This document shows positions 34,057-44,663 of a stretch of DNA of 64,000 nucleotides, piece by piece (positions within the stretch are counted from its first letter, which is position 1; every line of letters begins with the position of its first letter). Source of the stretch: Thinopyrum elongatum (taxonomy: Eukaryota > Streptophyta > Magnoliopsida > Poales > Poaceae). The notes beneath the pieces are model-generated. The model saw only the letters and a list, made by a program, of their open reading frames with translations. It was not told the origin of the DNA and made no database searches. Position numbers and translations under genes: made by a program. Where the stretch lies: NCBI GenBank assembly GCA_011799875.1, contig CM022298.1, positions 192,284,423 through 192,348,422 on the forward strand. Direction: 5' to 3'.

Positions 34057-36060
34057 CTATCCAGAATTCAACTTTCTTCTCTTTTCTTGCCGCATTGATG
34101 GTGCCACAGATGGTTGAGTCAAACGGAGCACAAAAGTTCCTGGTTCCACAGGCAACTTGAGGGCAGCGCGCTTTGACAGGTCGTCAGTAATACTATTCTC
34201 GGCACGAGGGATGTGCTTCATTTGTAGACCGTCAAAGTGCTCTTCCATTTTTCTTACTTCATCCACGTAGGCTTGCATCAATGGACTCTGATAATTCTTG
34301 TTAACTTGCGTGACGACAAGCTGCGAATCGCCTCTGATGACGAGCTTCTTGATACCAAGGTCTGTCGCGATCCTGAGACCGGCAAGCAGGCCCTCGTACT
34401 CTGCAGTGTTGTTCATCGAACTCTCCCGGGGAAAATGCATCTGGATTACATACTTGAGGTGCTCCCCAGTGGGTGCGACAAGCAGCACGCCAGCACCGGC
34501 GCCTTGCAGCGAGAAAGCCCCGTCAAAGTACATCACCCATTCTCGATCAATTTCCTTGCCGAGGAGAGTCGTTTCTTGAACTTCTTCGTCTGGTGTTGGG
34601 GTCCATTCCGCAATGAACTCTGCCAAGGCCCTGCTCTGAATTATCGAAGTGCTTTCAAACTTGAGACCAAAGCTCAACAACTCCAACGCCCACTCCACAA
34701 TCCTGCCGGTTGCTTCTGGATTTCGCAAAATCCGTTGCAACGGAACGCGAGTGACGACGGTGATTTCATGTGCTTGAAAATAATGGCGTAGCTTCCTCGA
34801 GGCCATAAGGAGGCCGAAGAGCAACTTCTGCATGCCAGAATACCTTGACCTAGCTCCTTGCAAAAGAGAGCTAACAAAATAAACTGGGCGCTGCACCACC
34901 TTTTTCTTCTGCACTGGTTCTTCTGACTGCGCAGATCCTGTCTTGCCGGGATCAACCCTTGCCGGGAAAGATCTTGCCGCGTCGCCTGGCGGTCCTGCCG
35001 CTGGTGTTGCTTCCTCATCAGCTTCTCTCTGCGCCACTAATGCAGCACTAACCACTTGATTTGTCACTGCCAGATATAGCAACAACGGCTCTCGTGGTTT
35101 AGGCGCGACTAGTGTCGGCGGAGAAGAAAGGTATTTCTTCAAATCTTGCAGCGCAGCCTCCGCTTCCGGAGTCCATTTCATTGGACCTGCCTTCTTCAAA
35201 ATTTTGAAAAAGGGCAGGGCGCGCTCAGGAGATTTGGAAATAAACCTGCTTAGAGCAGCAACACAGCCGGCAAGACGACGGACATCCTTGACGCATCTTG
35301 GCGCTTCGATCTGCTCAATAGCTTTGATCTTGTCGGGATTCGCTTCGATCCCTCGTTGAGATACAAAGAATCCGAGAAGCTTGCCGGAAGGAACACCAAA
35401 CACGCACTTCTCAGGATTGAGCTTTAAGTTGATCTTGCGCAGATTTGCAAATGTTTCTTCTAGATCTTGTATGAGCGTCGCTTTGTCCTTGGTTTTGACC
35501 ACTATATCATCCATATATGCCTCCATATTTCTATGGAGCTGAGGCCCAAAACCAATTTGGACCGCTCTCGCAAATGTAGAACCAGTACTTTTCAACCCGA
35601 AAGGCATTCGTATAAAACAGTACGTACCACATGGGGTGATAAATGCGGTCTTTTCTTCATCTTCTTTTGCCATGAAGATCTGATGGTACCCTGAGTAGGC
35701 ATCAAGGAATGACAGTAGATCACAACCAGCAGTGGAGTCCACAATCTGATCGATGCGCGGCAAGGGAAAAGGATCTTTTGGACAGGCTTTATTGATATCT
35801 TTATAATCAATACACAGCCTCCATTTCCCATTCGCCTTGCGCACTACAACCGGATTGGTCAACCAGGTTGGGTGAAGCACTCCTCTGACCAGTCTTGCCG
35901 CTTCCAACTTCTTGATTTCTTCGGCAATGAATTCTTGCCGCTCCAAGGCTTGCTTCCTGACCCTCTGCTTGACGGGCCGCGCGTGAGGACAGACAACAAG
36001 GTGGTGCTCAATTACCTCCCTAGAAACACCGGGGATGTCAGACGGTTGCCATGCAAACAC
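34057..36060 (-). pseudogene. Element 3 reverse transcriptase, RNase H and archaeal-type RNase H
   Basis: 667 open codons. RT motifs include RLCIDYKDINKACPKD (about 81-96), SFLDAYSGYHQI and the catalytic YMDD at 182-185. A degenerate first RNase H follows (PVYFVSSLL and LRHYFQ). The last 160 residues form a second RNase H with D-E-D-D residues in MYFDGA, NTAEYEGL, RGDSQLV and ITDDLSK. Dual RNase H is the mark of the Tat lineage. A TAG at 36100-36102 precedes this segment in the same frame, and a TAG at 34057-34059 ends it, again without frameshift. Confidence 0.9.
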
Positions 36061-36099
36061 GTCGACATTCGCCCGCAGGAAGGCAATGAGCGTGCTTTC

Positions 36100-36996
36100 C
36101 TATTTGTCATCTAGGGTGGAACTTATGGTGAAAGTTCCTCCCGTTCCGTCCTCCCTGACGGGCACTTTCTTGGTCTCTGGTGGAGCAGCCTTGGATTTCT
36201 TATTCTTGCCGGTGGAACTCTCTGGCGTGTCCTCAACGGAGGCGCAGCACTCCGAGGAGTTGCGCTTGCCGGAGTTTGCGCCAAGATTCTTGCCAGTCTT
36301 CTTCTTCCCCCCGGGAATTCCAGCGGCAGGAGCAGATGCGTTGACAGCAGGTGCTGTGACTGCTTCCCGGCAGAGTTGGTCGACACAGATGAGCGCATCC
36401 TTCTTATCGGAATGGATAGTAATGACACTCAACGGCCCGGGCATCTTCATTACATTATACGCGTAGTGTGATGCCGCCATGAACTTAGCCAGCGCTGGCC
36501 GACCAAGGATCCCATTGTATGACATAGGGATCTTGGCGACATCAAACACTACCTTCTCTGTCCTGTAGTTGAGCTCGCTACCAATTGTCTCCGGTAGCGT
36601 AATCTTGCCCTTTGGCTGGGTTCTTCCTAGATTGACCCCTTGAAACGTACCCGTTTCCTCGAGATCTTCATCAAGAATTTGGAGCCTCTTGAGCACATCT
36701 GGCAAAATTAGGTTCAGCCCAGCCCCACCGTCAACTAGCATTTTCGTCACTTTGAGGTTGCAGATTGTCGGTGATACCAACAAAGGCAAGCACCCGACCG
36801 CGGTTATGCGATCAGGGTGATCCTCGGCGTCGAAAATGATAGGCGTGTTGGACCACTTCAGGGGCTTACATGCATCTAGTGATGGCTCCGTTGCATTAAC
36901 CTCTCGCACCCACTGTTTAAGTCGACGGTGGGAAGAATGCAACGAGGCGCCCCCGTCGATACACATGGCCTCTGTAGCTTTCTGAAATTCTTGCAC
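36100..36996 (-). pseudogene. Element 3 protease region
   Basis: 298 open codons in the gag-pol frame. The protease active site is KMLVDGGAGLNLILPDVL, with DGG in place of the usual DTG/DSG, as is common in Tat elements. GILGRPALAKFMA follows about 80 residues later. The C-terminal 100 residues are a Lys/Pro-rich linker to RT. A TAA at 37069-37071 lies upstream and a TAG (36100-36102) downstream, both in frame. Confidence 0.8.
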
Positions 36997-37068
36997 ACTG
37001 GACTCATCATCTTCTTCATCTTCATCCCCTTCTTTGTCACGGCCTCGAGCGGGCCTCTCCCTCTGTTG

Positions 37069-37656
37069 TTAGGCCTTGCCGCGGTGACCCCCTCGGCCAC
37101 CGCACTTCTTGCCGGACCCCTCAGCACCGTCATGGGCCTTCTCCTTATCTCGCCTTTCATACTCAGTTCTCTGCTTCTCGACAAGCTGCTCAACTTGCCG
37201 GCAGTTTTGGAGATCGTGGCCCTTGGTGCGATGGATCTTGCAATACTGCTTGCCAGAGCTTTCCGACTTGTCGGCAGCCGCCAAGGCCTGGCAGGAGGAG
37301 CACTCGGCAACTTCTTTGCTGGGGTCGTCAGCCTTGGCCTTCTTGGCGGTGCCGGGGTTGCCGGATTCCTCGACAGCAAGCACGGCCTTGCCTTTGCGCT
37401 TCCTGTTTTGCCGCCGGCCCTTCCTTGGCGGGGTTGCAGCGTCTTCATCTTCTGATTCGCCCCCTGCACCAATAGCCTCGCCAGGGAGTTTCCTCCCTTC
37501 TTCAGCTCGAGCGCACTTGTCGGCCAAAGCGTAAAGCTCGGCAATACTCCTGACCTTGTTCATCGCCAACTCTTCACGCATTTTGCGGTTGCGCACGTTC
37601 TGATGAAACGCGCTAACAACAGCGACAGGGTGAACGTCAGGAATATTGTACTGCAC
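37069..37656 (-). pseudogene. Element 3 gag, C-terminal part with zinc-binding segment
   Basis: 195 open codons in the gag-pol frame: the end of the gag core (AFHQNVRNRKMREELAM), a basic acid-patch linker, then YCKIHRTKGHDLQNCRQV. The last segment is the C-x2-H-x5-H-x4-C zinc knuckle variant of Tat-type Gag, a nucleic-acid binding motif. It is separated from the preceding part by the TAG at 37669-37671. Confidence 0.8.
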
Positions 37657-37668
37657 CTGGCTGAACCT

Positions 37669-38199
37669 CTAGATAAACTTGCGCAGGGATTTGCCCTCCT
37701 TCTGAGGGATGACATGCAAATCACTCTCTTGGCCAGGAGCTTGGTGGCCTCCAACAAAGGCGCCAACAAACTGATGGCACAGATCTGACCAAGAAGAAAT
37801 AGAATTCTCCGGCAGATGCATCAACCACGACCTAACGTTGGGTTTGAGCACCAACGGGAAGTAGTTGGCAAGTATCTTGTCGTCTCGGCCCCCGGCAGCC
37901 TGCACCGCAATGGTGTAGATGCTCAGGAACTCCGAGGGGTGAGTCTTGCCGTCATATTTCTCCGGGACCTCTGGCTTGAAGGTTCGAGAATTGGGCCACT
38001 GGACTTGCCGCAGCTCACGGGTAAACGCTGGAGTACCTACCTCGTAAGGTAAGTCGCCTGCGTCTCCTGGCGCAGGCTCGTCAATAGCGGGCCCTACGCG
38101 CTTATCAGATTGATAGCGCGCTTCTCGTCGCCGCTCGATGGTAGTTCGAGCGTCCTCTTTTCTTCGTTCCTGGAGAACTTGACGCTGGTCGCGGCGCAT
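37669..38199 (-). pseudogene. Element 3 gag core
   Basis: 176 open codons holding PEKYDGKTHPSEFLSIYTIA, the start of the retrotransposon gag domain, then FPLVLKPNVRSWLMHLPE and KEGKSLRKFI. It is bounded by TGA (38272-38274) upstream and TAG (37669-37671) downstream. The sequence between 38274 and 38199 is open in the same frame, so the true coding region is continuous. Confidence 0.8.
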
Positions 38200-38271
38200 C
38201 CGTGGATCGGACGATGCCGTGGAATCATCATCACGGCGATCAATCCGCTGGGTTGTCGACCACCGCTGGTG

Positions 38272-38994
38272 TCATGGAGGAGAGTGCACCGTGGTCGCAC
38301 CACCTCCGGTTTTCTCCATATCGGCTCGCGCCAGATCGATCGACCGCCGTTGTGAGGGCCCTGCCTCCTGCGGCCCATCCTTGTTGGCAAAGCCAATGAG
38401 ACTCTGGATAGTAGCCCGCCACTCCTCCATCTTCTCCGGAGCAGGAGGGAAATCGAGGAGCAGCTGCGTACGCGCCAAAGCTTCCGCTGGCGTAGGTGGT
38501 GGCGACAGGTGCGAAGTACGCGAGGTGCTCTGACTCCTATCCATGTGAGAAGGAGCACCATCACGATCACGCGACCGCGCGCCACTTCTGCTAGCAGTTT
38601 GATGCGCATGCTGGGCCTGTGCACCTTGGGATTGATGCGCAGAAGTCCTTTCATGGGGACGCCCTGAACCACCAGCGCCATGGCGCTGCTCATCGCGCAC
38701 GACTTGGGTAGGTCGTGACGCTTGCGCCGGCGCGGGAGTCTTAGAAGGCGTCCTCTGATCTCTGGAGTTCGTTGCACCACCCGTGGGCAGCACAACTCCA
38801 TCTCTGGATCCAGTGGCGTGTGGGTTGCCGCTGCCGCTGTGAACGATGCCGCTCGCCTGGCTTGGATCACCGGAATGCCGTAGAGGCTCTAATCCTCTTT
38901 CTTCCGCATCTACACCGTCGCCCGTACGCGAGGGCACAGGCAAAACGGATGTAGATGGTTGCGCTGTTGCAGCACTCTTCTTCTTAGGTGGCAT
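38272..38994 (-). pseudogene. Element 3 gag, N-terminal part
   Basis: 240 open codons from the ATG at 38994 (MPPKKKSAATAQ), Ser/Pro/Arg-rich and disordered, ending at a TGA (38272-38274). The start lies 87 bp from the LTR. The N-terminal MPPKKKS resembles the MPPKASKAKGK start of the antisense gene in this element, probably only through shared basic composition. Confidence 0.7.
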
Positions 38995-39059
38995 GATGAC
39001 GAGGATGATGAAGAAACCAAGGTGCCGATCACTGGATCAGGTTCGCACAACCTTCTATC

Positions 39060-39078
39060 CCCCTACCTGGCACGCCAA
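39060..39078 (-). promoter_or_regulatory. Element 3 primer-binding site
   Basis: On the minus strand TGGCGTGCCAGGTAGGGGG begins 3 bp inside the LTR at 39082. This is the position and type of site seen in grass Tat elements. The tRNA partner was not determined. Confidence 0.7.
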
Positions 39079-39081
39079 AGA

Positions 39082-39920
39082 TGTCGGCGTGCGACACCTA
39101 TGGGACCCCAAGGGACCCCTTTACGATTCGGCAGGGAGAGAGGTATGCACAAAGAGCAGAACCAACGATCGACGCAGGGGCGATTTTACCCAGGTTTGGG
39201 CCGCTAATCAGCGTAAAACCCTACTCCTGCCTTGCTTTATTACGAGTGTTCTTGAGCCCAGGCTCCAGGAGCGCTTGCGATGAACAGTATGTTCAAAGAG
39301 CAGCTACGCATGCAGAATGGGCCAGAAGATCCTCCCCCTGTAGCAGTTGCCTTGGGCCTCCTTTTATACGCTCAAAGGGGTCACCACAGTGGCAAAATGT
39401 ACATACATTGAGGTGTAAAGTATCTACAAGGTTATCATACCTAAGCACTGATGGATTAGGATGAACGCATTTAATGCACCGTGAGGTGTCCGTTTAGGTG
39501 TCCTCACTTTCTTGGGGATGGAAAAAGGGCACATACCATCAGCACCACTTAAGCTCTCCTCCACTGGCGCGTTGCCACGTATCCAGAGAAGGACCCAGAA
39601 TGTCGGGCTTGCTGCTGTATCGAAGCGGTGGCACAGTAACAGAATCTTGCCGGGCGCCAAATCTTGCCGGGCGTCGAACCTTGCCGGGCGTGAAGTCCTG
39701 CCGGGCTTCGCAGGCCGCCCCGGCAAGATCTTGCCGGGGAGGCTGGCTTTCGGACTCCCACTCTTCCTATCTGCTGATCCTCAGATCTTTGACTTGAGTA
39801 TTTCTTCGATAGCCCGAGTCAACCTCGAACTGTTCCCCGACAAGCCTTGCCGCGAGTATGGCTACAACTGCCCGTGCACAAGTACGGGGTACTAATGGCC
39901 CAATACTTAGTACACCGACA
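39082..39920 (-). repeat. Element 3 LTR, right copy (5' LTR of the minus-strand element)
   Basis: 839 bp, TGTCGG...CCGACA, followed by AATAC. It differs from the left copy by about ten transitions and one missing C in a C run. It carries the same CTTGCCGGG cluster at 39645-39745. Confidence 0.92.
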
Positions 39921-39925
39921 AATAC

Positions 39926-40176
39926 CGATGCTTTTCAAAAGTTTAGCACTAAATATGGACTTGATTCTGAGATAGTAGCCTCTTTCTGTGAATCTTTTGC
40001 TACTCATATTGATCTCCCTAAAGAGAAGTGGTTTAAATATCATTAAAGAAGAAATTAAAGAACTGGTAGTTGCTAAAGAAGAAACTATCATCTACAATGT
40101 TGATCCAGTTGTTCCTACTGCTTACGTCGAGAAACCACCTTTTCCTGTTAAGATAAAAGAACATGCTAAGGTTTGA
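39926..40176 (+). pseudogene. Element 2 gag end and linker, after element 3
   Basis: Continues gag (TDAFQKFSTKYGLDSEIVAS) to a TAA, while the following KEEIKELVVAKEETIIYNVD is open one frame over, showing a frameshift near 40035. That frame then meets TGA at 40174-40176 before the protease segment. Confidence 0.75.
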
Positions 40177-40179
40177 ACT

Positions 40180-41796
40180 GTGGTCCGTAGAAGTAATATC
40201 AAAGCACCTAAACCCCCTGAGCAAATCAAAGTAGAACCTAGTGTTGCTATGGTTAAGGATCTCTTGGTCGATAATATTGATGGGCATGTTATTTACTTCG
40301 TTGGCGAAGCTGCTAGAATTGCCAAACCCGATGGGAAAGATAAACATAGACCCGTTGTTGGCATGCCCGTTGTCTCAGTTAAAATAGGAGATCACTGTTA
40401 TCATGGTTTATGCGACATAGGTGCTAGCGTGAGTGCTATTCCTTTTACCTTATATCAAGAAATTATGAATGATATAGCACCCGCTGAAATAGAAGACATA
40501 GATGTTACTATTAAACTTGCTAATAGAGACACCATCACACCACTTGGGATTGTTAGAGATGTTGAAGTCTTGTGTGGGAAAATAAAATACCCTACTGATT
40601 TTCTTGTTCTTGGTTCCCCACAACATGACTTTTGTCCCATTATCTTTGGTAGATCTTTCTTGAACACCGTTAATGCTAAAATAGATTACGAGAAGCAAAC
40701 TGTCGGTGTTAGTTTTGGTGATGAGTCTAATGAGTTTAATTTTTTCAAGTTTAGTAGAAAGCATCATAATAAAGAGTTGCCTAGTAAGGATGAAATAATT
40801 GGTCTTGCTTCTATTGCTGTGCCTCCTACTGATCCTCTAGAACAATATTTGCTAGACCATGAAAATGATATGCATCTGCATGAAAGAAATGAAATAGATA
40901 AGATTTTCTTGGAACAACGTCCTCTGCTTAAACACAATTTGCCTATTGAAACTCTAGGAAGTCCTACTCCACCTAAAGGTGATCCTGTGTTTGAATTAAA
41001 ACAGTTGCCAGACACTTTGAAATATGCTTATCTTGATGAGAAGAAGATATATCCTGTTATTATTATTGCTGACCTTTCAGAACATGAAGAAGAAAGATTA
41101 TTGAAAGTTCTAAGGAAGCATCGAGCTGCTATTGGATATACTCTTGATGATCTTAAGGGCATCAGTCCCACTCTATGTCAGCACAAGATTAATATGGAAC
41201 CTAATGCCAAACCCGTTGTTGATCCCCAACGTCGGTTAAATCCAAAAATGAAAGAAGTGGTAAGAACTGAGATATTGAAGCTTCTGGAAGCAGGTATAAT
41301 CTATCCTATAGCTGATAGTAGATGGGTAAGTCCTGTTCATTGTGTCCCTAAGAAAGGAGGTATTACTGTTGTTCCTAATGATAAGAATGAACTTATTCCA
41401 CAAAGAATTGTTACAGGCTATAGAATGGTAATTGATTTTAGAAAATTAAACAAAGCAACGAGAAAAGATCATTACCCTCTGGCTTTTATTGATCAAATGC
41501 TAGAAAGACTATCTAAGCACACACATTTTTGCTTCCTTGATGGATATTCTGGTTTTTCACAAATACCTGTTTCTCAACCTGATCAAGAAAAGACCACTTT
41601 TACTTGTCCTTTTGGAACTTATGCTTATAGACGTATGCCTTTTGGTTTATGCAATGCACCTGCTACCTTTCAAAGATGTATGACTGCTATTTTCTCTGAC
41701 TTTTGTGAAAAGATTGTTGAGGTTTTCATGGATGACTTTTCTGTTTATGGGAAGTCTTTTGATGATTGTTTAAGCAATATTGATCGAGTTTTGTAG
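40180..41796 (+). pseudogene. Element 2 protease and reverse transcriptase (N-terminal part)
   Basis: 538 open codons with no ATG of its own, the frame continuing from upstream of the TGA at 40174. Protease: LCDIGASVSAIPF at about residues 76-88 and IIFGRSFLNTVNA after it, homologous to the protease of element 1. RT from about residue 350: GIIYPIADSRWVSPVHCVPK, YRMVIDFRKLNKATRKDHYP, FLDGYSGFSQIPV, and the catalytic VFMDDFSVYG, in which FMDD replaces YMDD. The frame ends at TAG 41794-41796 and continues at once in the same frame. Confidence 0.9.
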
Positions 41797-42873
41797 AGAT
41801 GTGAGCAAACAAATCTTGTCTTGAATTGGGAGAAGTGCCACTTTGTGGTTAACGAAGGTATTGTTTTGGGCCATAAAATTTCTGAAAGAGGTATTGAGGT
41901 GGACAAAGCTAAGGTTGATGCAATTGAGAAAATGCCATGTCCTAAAGATATCAAAGGTATTTGTAGTTTCCTCGGTCATGCTGGTTTCTATAGGAGGTTT
42001 ATTAAAGACTTCTCTAAAATTTCTAGGCCTCTTACAAATCTTTTACAAAAGGATGTTCCATTTGTCTTTTATGATGATTGTGTAGAAGCCTTTGAAACAC
42101 TTAAGAAAGCCTTGATTACTGCACCTATTGTTCAACCACCTGATTGGAACTTGCCTTTTGAAATTATGTGTGATGCTAGTGATTATGCTGTTGGTGCTGT
42201 TCTTGGACAAAGAGTTGATAAGAAATTAAATGTCATTCATTATGCTAGTAAAACTCTAGACAATGCTCAACGAAATTATGCTACTACTGAAAAAGAATTC
42301 TTAGCAGTGGTGTTTGCTTGTGATAAATTTAGATTTTACATTGTTGATTCTAAAGTGACTGTTCACACTGATCATGCTGCTATAAAATACCTTATGGAAA
42401 AGAAAGATGCTAAACCTAGACTCATTACGTGGGTTCTTTTGCTACAAGAATTTGACTTACATATCACTGATAGAAAAGGCGCGGAGAACCCCGTGGCTGA
42501 TAACTTGTCTAGGCTTGAAAATATTTTTGATGACCCACAACCTATTAATGATAGCTTTCCTGATGAGCAGTTAGCTGCAATAAATGTTTCTAATAGTACA
42601 CCTTGGTATGCTAACTATGCTAACTATATTGTTGCTAAATACATACCACCTAGCTTCACTTACCAACAAAAGAAAAAAATCTTCTATGATTTAAGACATT
42701 ACTTTTGGGATGACCCACATCTTTATAAAGAAGGAGTAGATGGTATTATTAGACGTTGTGTACCTGAGCATGAACAGGAACAAATCCTTTGGAAATGTCA
42801 CTCCGAAGCTTATGGAGGACATCAAGCGGGAGACAGAACTGCTCACAAGGTATTGCAATCTGGGTTTTATTAG
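41797..42873 (+). pseudogene. Element 2 RT thumb, RNase H and integrase zinc finger
   Basis: Same frame as the previous segment. The RT end ([20 protein letters not shown]) leads into RNase H with [35 protein letters not shown] and PVADNLSRL, all catalytic acids intact. A tether follows, then the start of integrase with [15 protein letters not shown]. The frame stops at TAG 42871-42873, where the integrase of element 3 has a Trp in the equivalent FFW. So TGG to TAG is the likely change. Confidence 0.88.
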
Positions 42874-43725
42874 CCTACTATCTTCAAGGATGCTCGTAAG
42901 TTCATCTTATCTTGTGATGAATGTCAAAGAATAGGTAATATCAGTAAGCGTCAAGAAATGCCTATGAATTATTCACTTGTTGTTGAACCATTTGATGTTT
43001 GGGGATTTGATTACATGAGACCTTTTCCTTCCTCTAATGGGTATACTCATATTTTGGTTGATGTTGATTATGTTACTAAGTGGGTAGAAGTTATTCCAAC
43101 TAGTAGTGCTGATCACAACACCTCTATTAAAATGCTTAAAGAAGTTATTTTCCCGAGGTTTGGAGTCCCTAGATATTTAATGACTGATGGTGGTTCACAC
43201 TTTATTCATGGTGCTTTCCGTAAAATGCTTGCCAAGTATGATGTTAACCATAGAATTGCATCACCCTATCATCCTCAGTCTAGTGGTCAAGTTGAACTTA
43301 GCAATAGAGAAATAAAGTTAATTTTACAAAAGACTGTCAATAGGTCCCAGAAGAATTGGTCTAAGAAATTAGATGATGCACTTTGGGCTTATAGAACAGC
43401 ATATAAAAATCCTATGGGTATGTCTCCTTATAAAATGGTTTATGGAAAAGCTTGCCATTTGCCTCTTGAGTTAGAACATAAAGCTTATTGGGCAATTAAA
43501 GAACTCAACTATGATTTCAAACTTGCTGGTGAGAAGAGGTTATTTGATATTAGCTCATTAGATGAATGGAGAACCCATGCTTATGAAAATGCCAAGTTAT
43601 TTAAAGAAAAAGTTAAAAGATGGCATGATAAAAGAATCCAAAAGCATGAGTTCAAAGTTGGAGAATATGTTCTTTTGTACAACTCTTGTTTCAGATTCTT
43701 TGTAGGAAAACTCCTCTCCAAATAG
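42874..43725 (+). pseudogene. Element 2 integrase core and C-terminal part
   Basis: Same frame. CDECQR completes the HHCC finger. The catalytic triad is visible in [21 protein letters not shown] and [12 protein letters not shown]. The usual GPF of the first motif reads RPF, a G-to-A change. The frame stops at TAG 43723-43725 within LLSK-stop-EGPYVIEEV, the GPY motif. Element 3 has Trp at this place. Recognisable sequence continues to about 43830. Confidence 0.88.
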
Positions 43726-44023
43726 GAAGGACCCTATGTTATCGAGGAGGTTTATCGATCTGGAGCTATCAAAATAAATAATGCCGAAGGTTGTTAATGG
43801 GCAACGAATAAAACATTATATCTCAGGTACGTCCATTAATGTTGAAAGCAATATTATCCAAACTATGACACCGGAAGAACACATAAAAGAAACCTTCCGG
43901 AACACTCCAGAATCGTGAAAAAGAGGAGGTACGTGATACGGTAAGTAAACGGACTCCGAAAAATCTGCAAAAATATTTTCTGTCCGTTTTGGAATATAAC
44001 AAAAATTAGGAAAATAAGAAACA

Positions 44024-44171
44024 ACCAGGTAGGCACCCCTGGTGGGCACAAGACACCAGGGCGTGCCTGGCTTGCCAGGCGCGTCTAGGTGGGTTGTGCC
44101 CACCTCGGGTACCTTCCGGACTTCGTTTTTCTTTCGTCTGCTTGTTTCCCAAGATAAAAAATCTTTATATA
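44024..44171 (+). promoter_or_regulatory. Internal palindrome and TATA box upstream of the element 2 3' ORF
   Basis: GGTGGGCACAAGACACCAGG (44041 on) and its partner GGTGGGTTGTGCCCACC form the same kind of palindrome as in the LTR (24549-24623). A TATATA at 44166-44171, 55-60 bp downstream, and a pyrimidine-rich leader precede the ATG at 44262. The arrangement palindrome, TATA, start copies that of the LTR and suggests an internal promoter. Confidence 0.6.
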
Positions 44172-44261
44172 CCCCCCTGAACCTATTGACCTCTGTATCG
44201 CGAAGAAATCTTCTGTTTTCTTTTCTTGCTGTTTTTGGTCAGATCTGTTGAGCCAGGCATC

Positions 44262-44663
44262 ATGTCATCTTCTTCCTCCAACAATGTGGAAGAGGATGCT
44301 TGGTTGATGAAGATCGAGCTGAAGAGAGAAGAGCCCATAGAAGCCGTCAAACGGGACAAGGGCAAGGAGGCTACTGGAGATCAAGCGCCGGTGGTTGAGC
44401 AGGCCTGGCCTGCCGAGGAAGAAGAAGATAACCTTAAACCTTACTATCATCATCTCACCCCCGCCGAGATCGAAGCCTTTCGGATCATCGAAACGGTTCA
44501 TGTGCAAAATAAATATCTCACCCGTGAAAATATTCTGTTGCAAGAACACATCATCGCCCTCCGGAGCATCATCCGTAGATTGGAGAATCTCTTGATCATG
44601 AAGGACGAGATCGCTACAACTTCATCACCACCACCTCCTTCTTCATCACCAAAAGAAAATTGA
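44262..44663 (+). CDS. Element 2 small 3' ORF, unknown function
   Basis: 133 residues, intact, from ATG in CATCATGTC. It is highly charged: Ser-rich start (MSSSSSNNVEEDAWLMKIEL), then PYYHHLTPAEIEAFRIIETV, a predicted helix with leucine spacing (LTRENILLQEHIIALRSIIR), and a Ser/Pro tail. There is no membrane segment and no relation that I can see to the longer 3' ORF of element 1. A short alpha-helical RNA- or protein-binding role is possible but unproven. It is the only undamaged frame of the element. Confidence 0.6.
   Translation: MSSSSSNNVEEDAWLMKIELKREEPIEAVKRDKGKEATGDQAPVVEQAWPAEEEEDNLKPYYHHLTPAEIEAFRIIETVHVQNKYLTRENILLQEHIIALRSIIRRLENLLIMKDEIATTSSPPPPSSSPKEN

Larger units (their letters stand above)
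26612..39920 (-). mobile_element. Element 3: Tat-type Gypsy LTR retrotransposon nested in element 2
   Basis: LTRs at 26612-27451 and 39082-39920 with ends TGTCGG...CCGACA (the first base pair of the left copy is mutated to TA), flanked by AATAC (26607-26611, 39921-39925). The coding strand is minus: gag begins at 38994, then protease, RT, two RNase H-like regions, and integrase ending at 32647. The second RNase H domain is typical of plant Tat elements. On the plus strand a separate spliced gene occupies 27851-31848. About ten LTR differences, all transitions, plus one indel were counted. At the commonly used grass rate of 1.3e-8 this suggests roughly half a million years. Confidence 0.93.

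Noticed and set aside
44262..44663. Envelope protein in element 2, and likewise at 6669-7688 in element 1
   Set aside because: No signal peptide, transmembrane segment or cleavage site is visible in either 3' ORF, so position alone does not justify the name.
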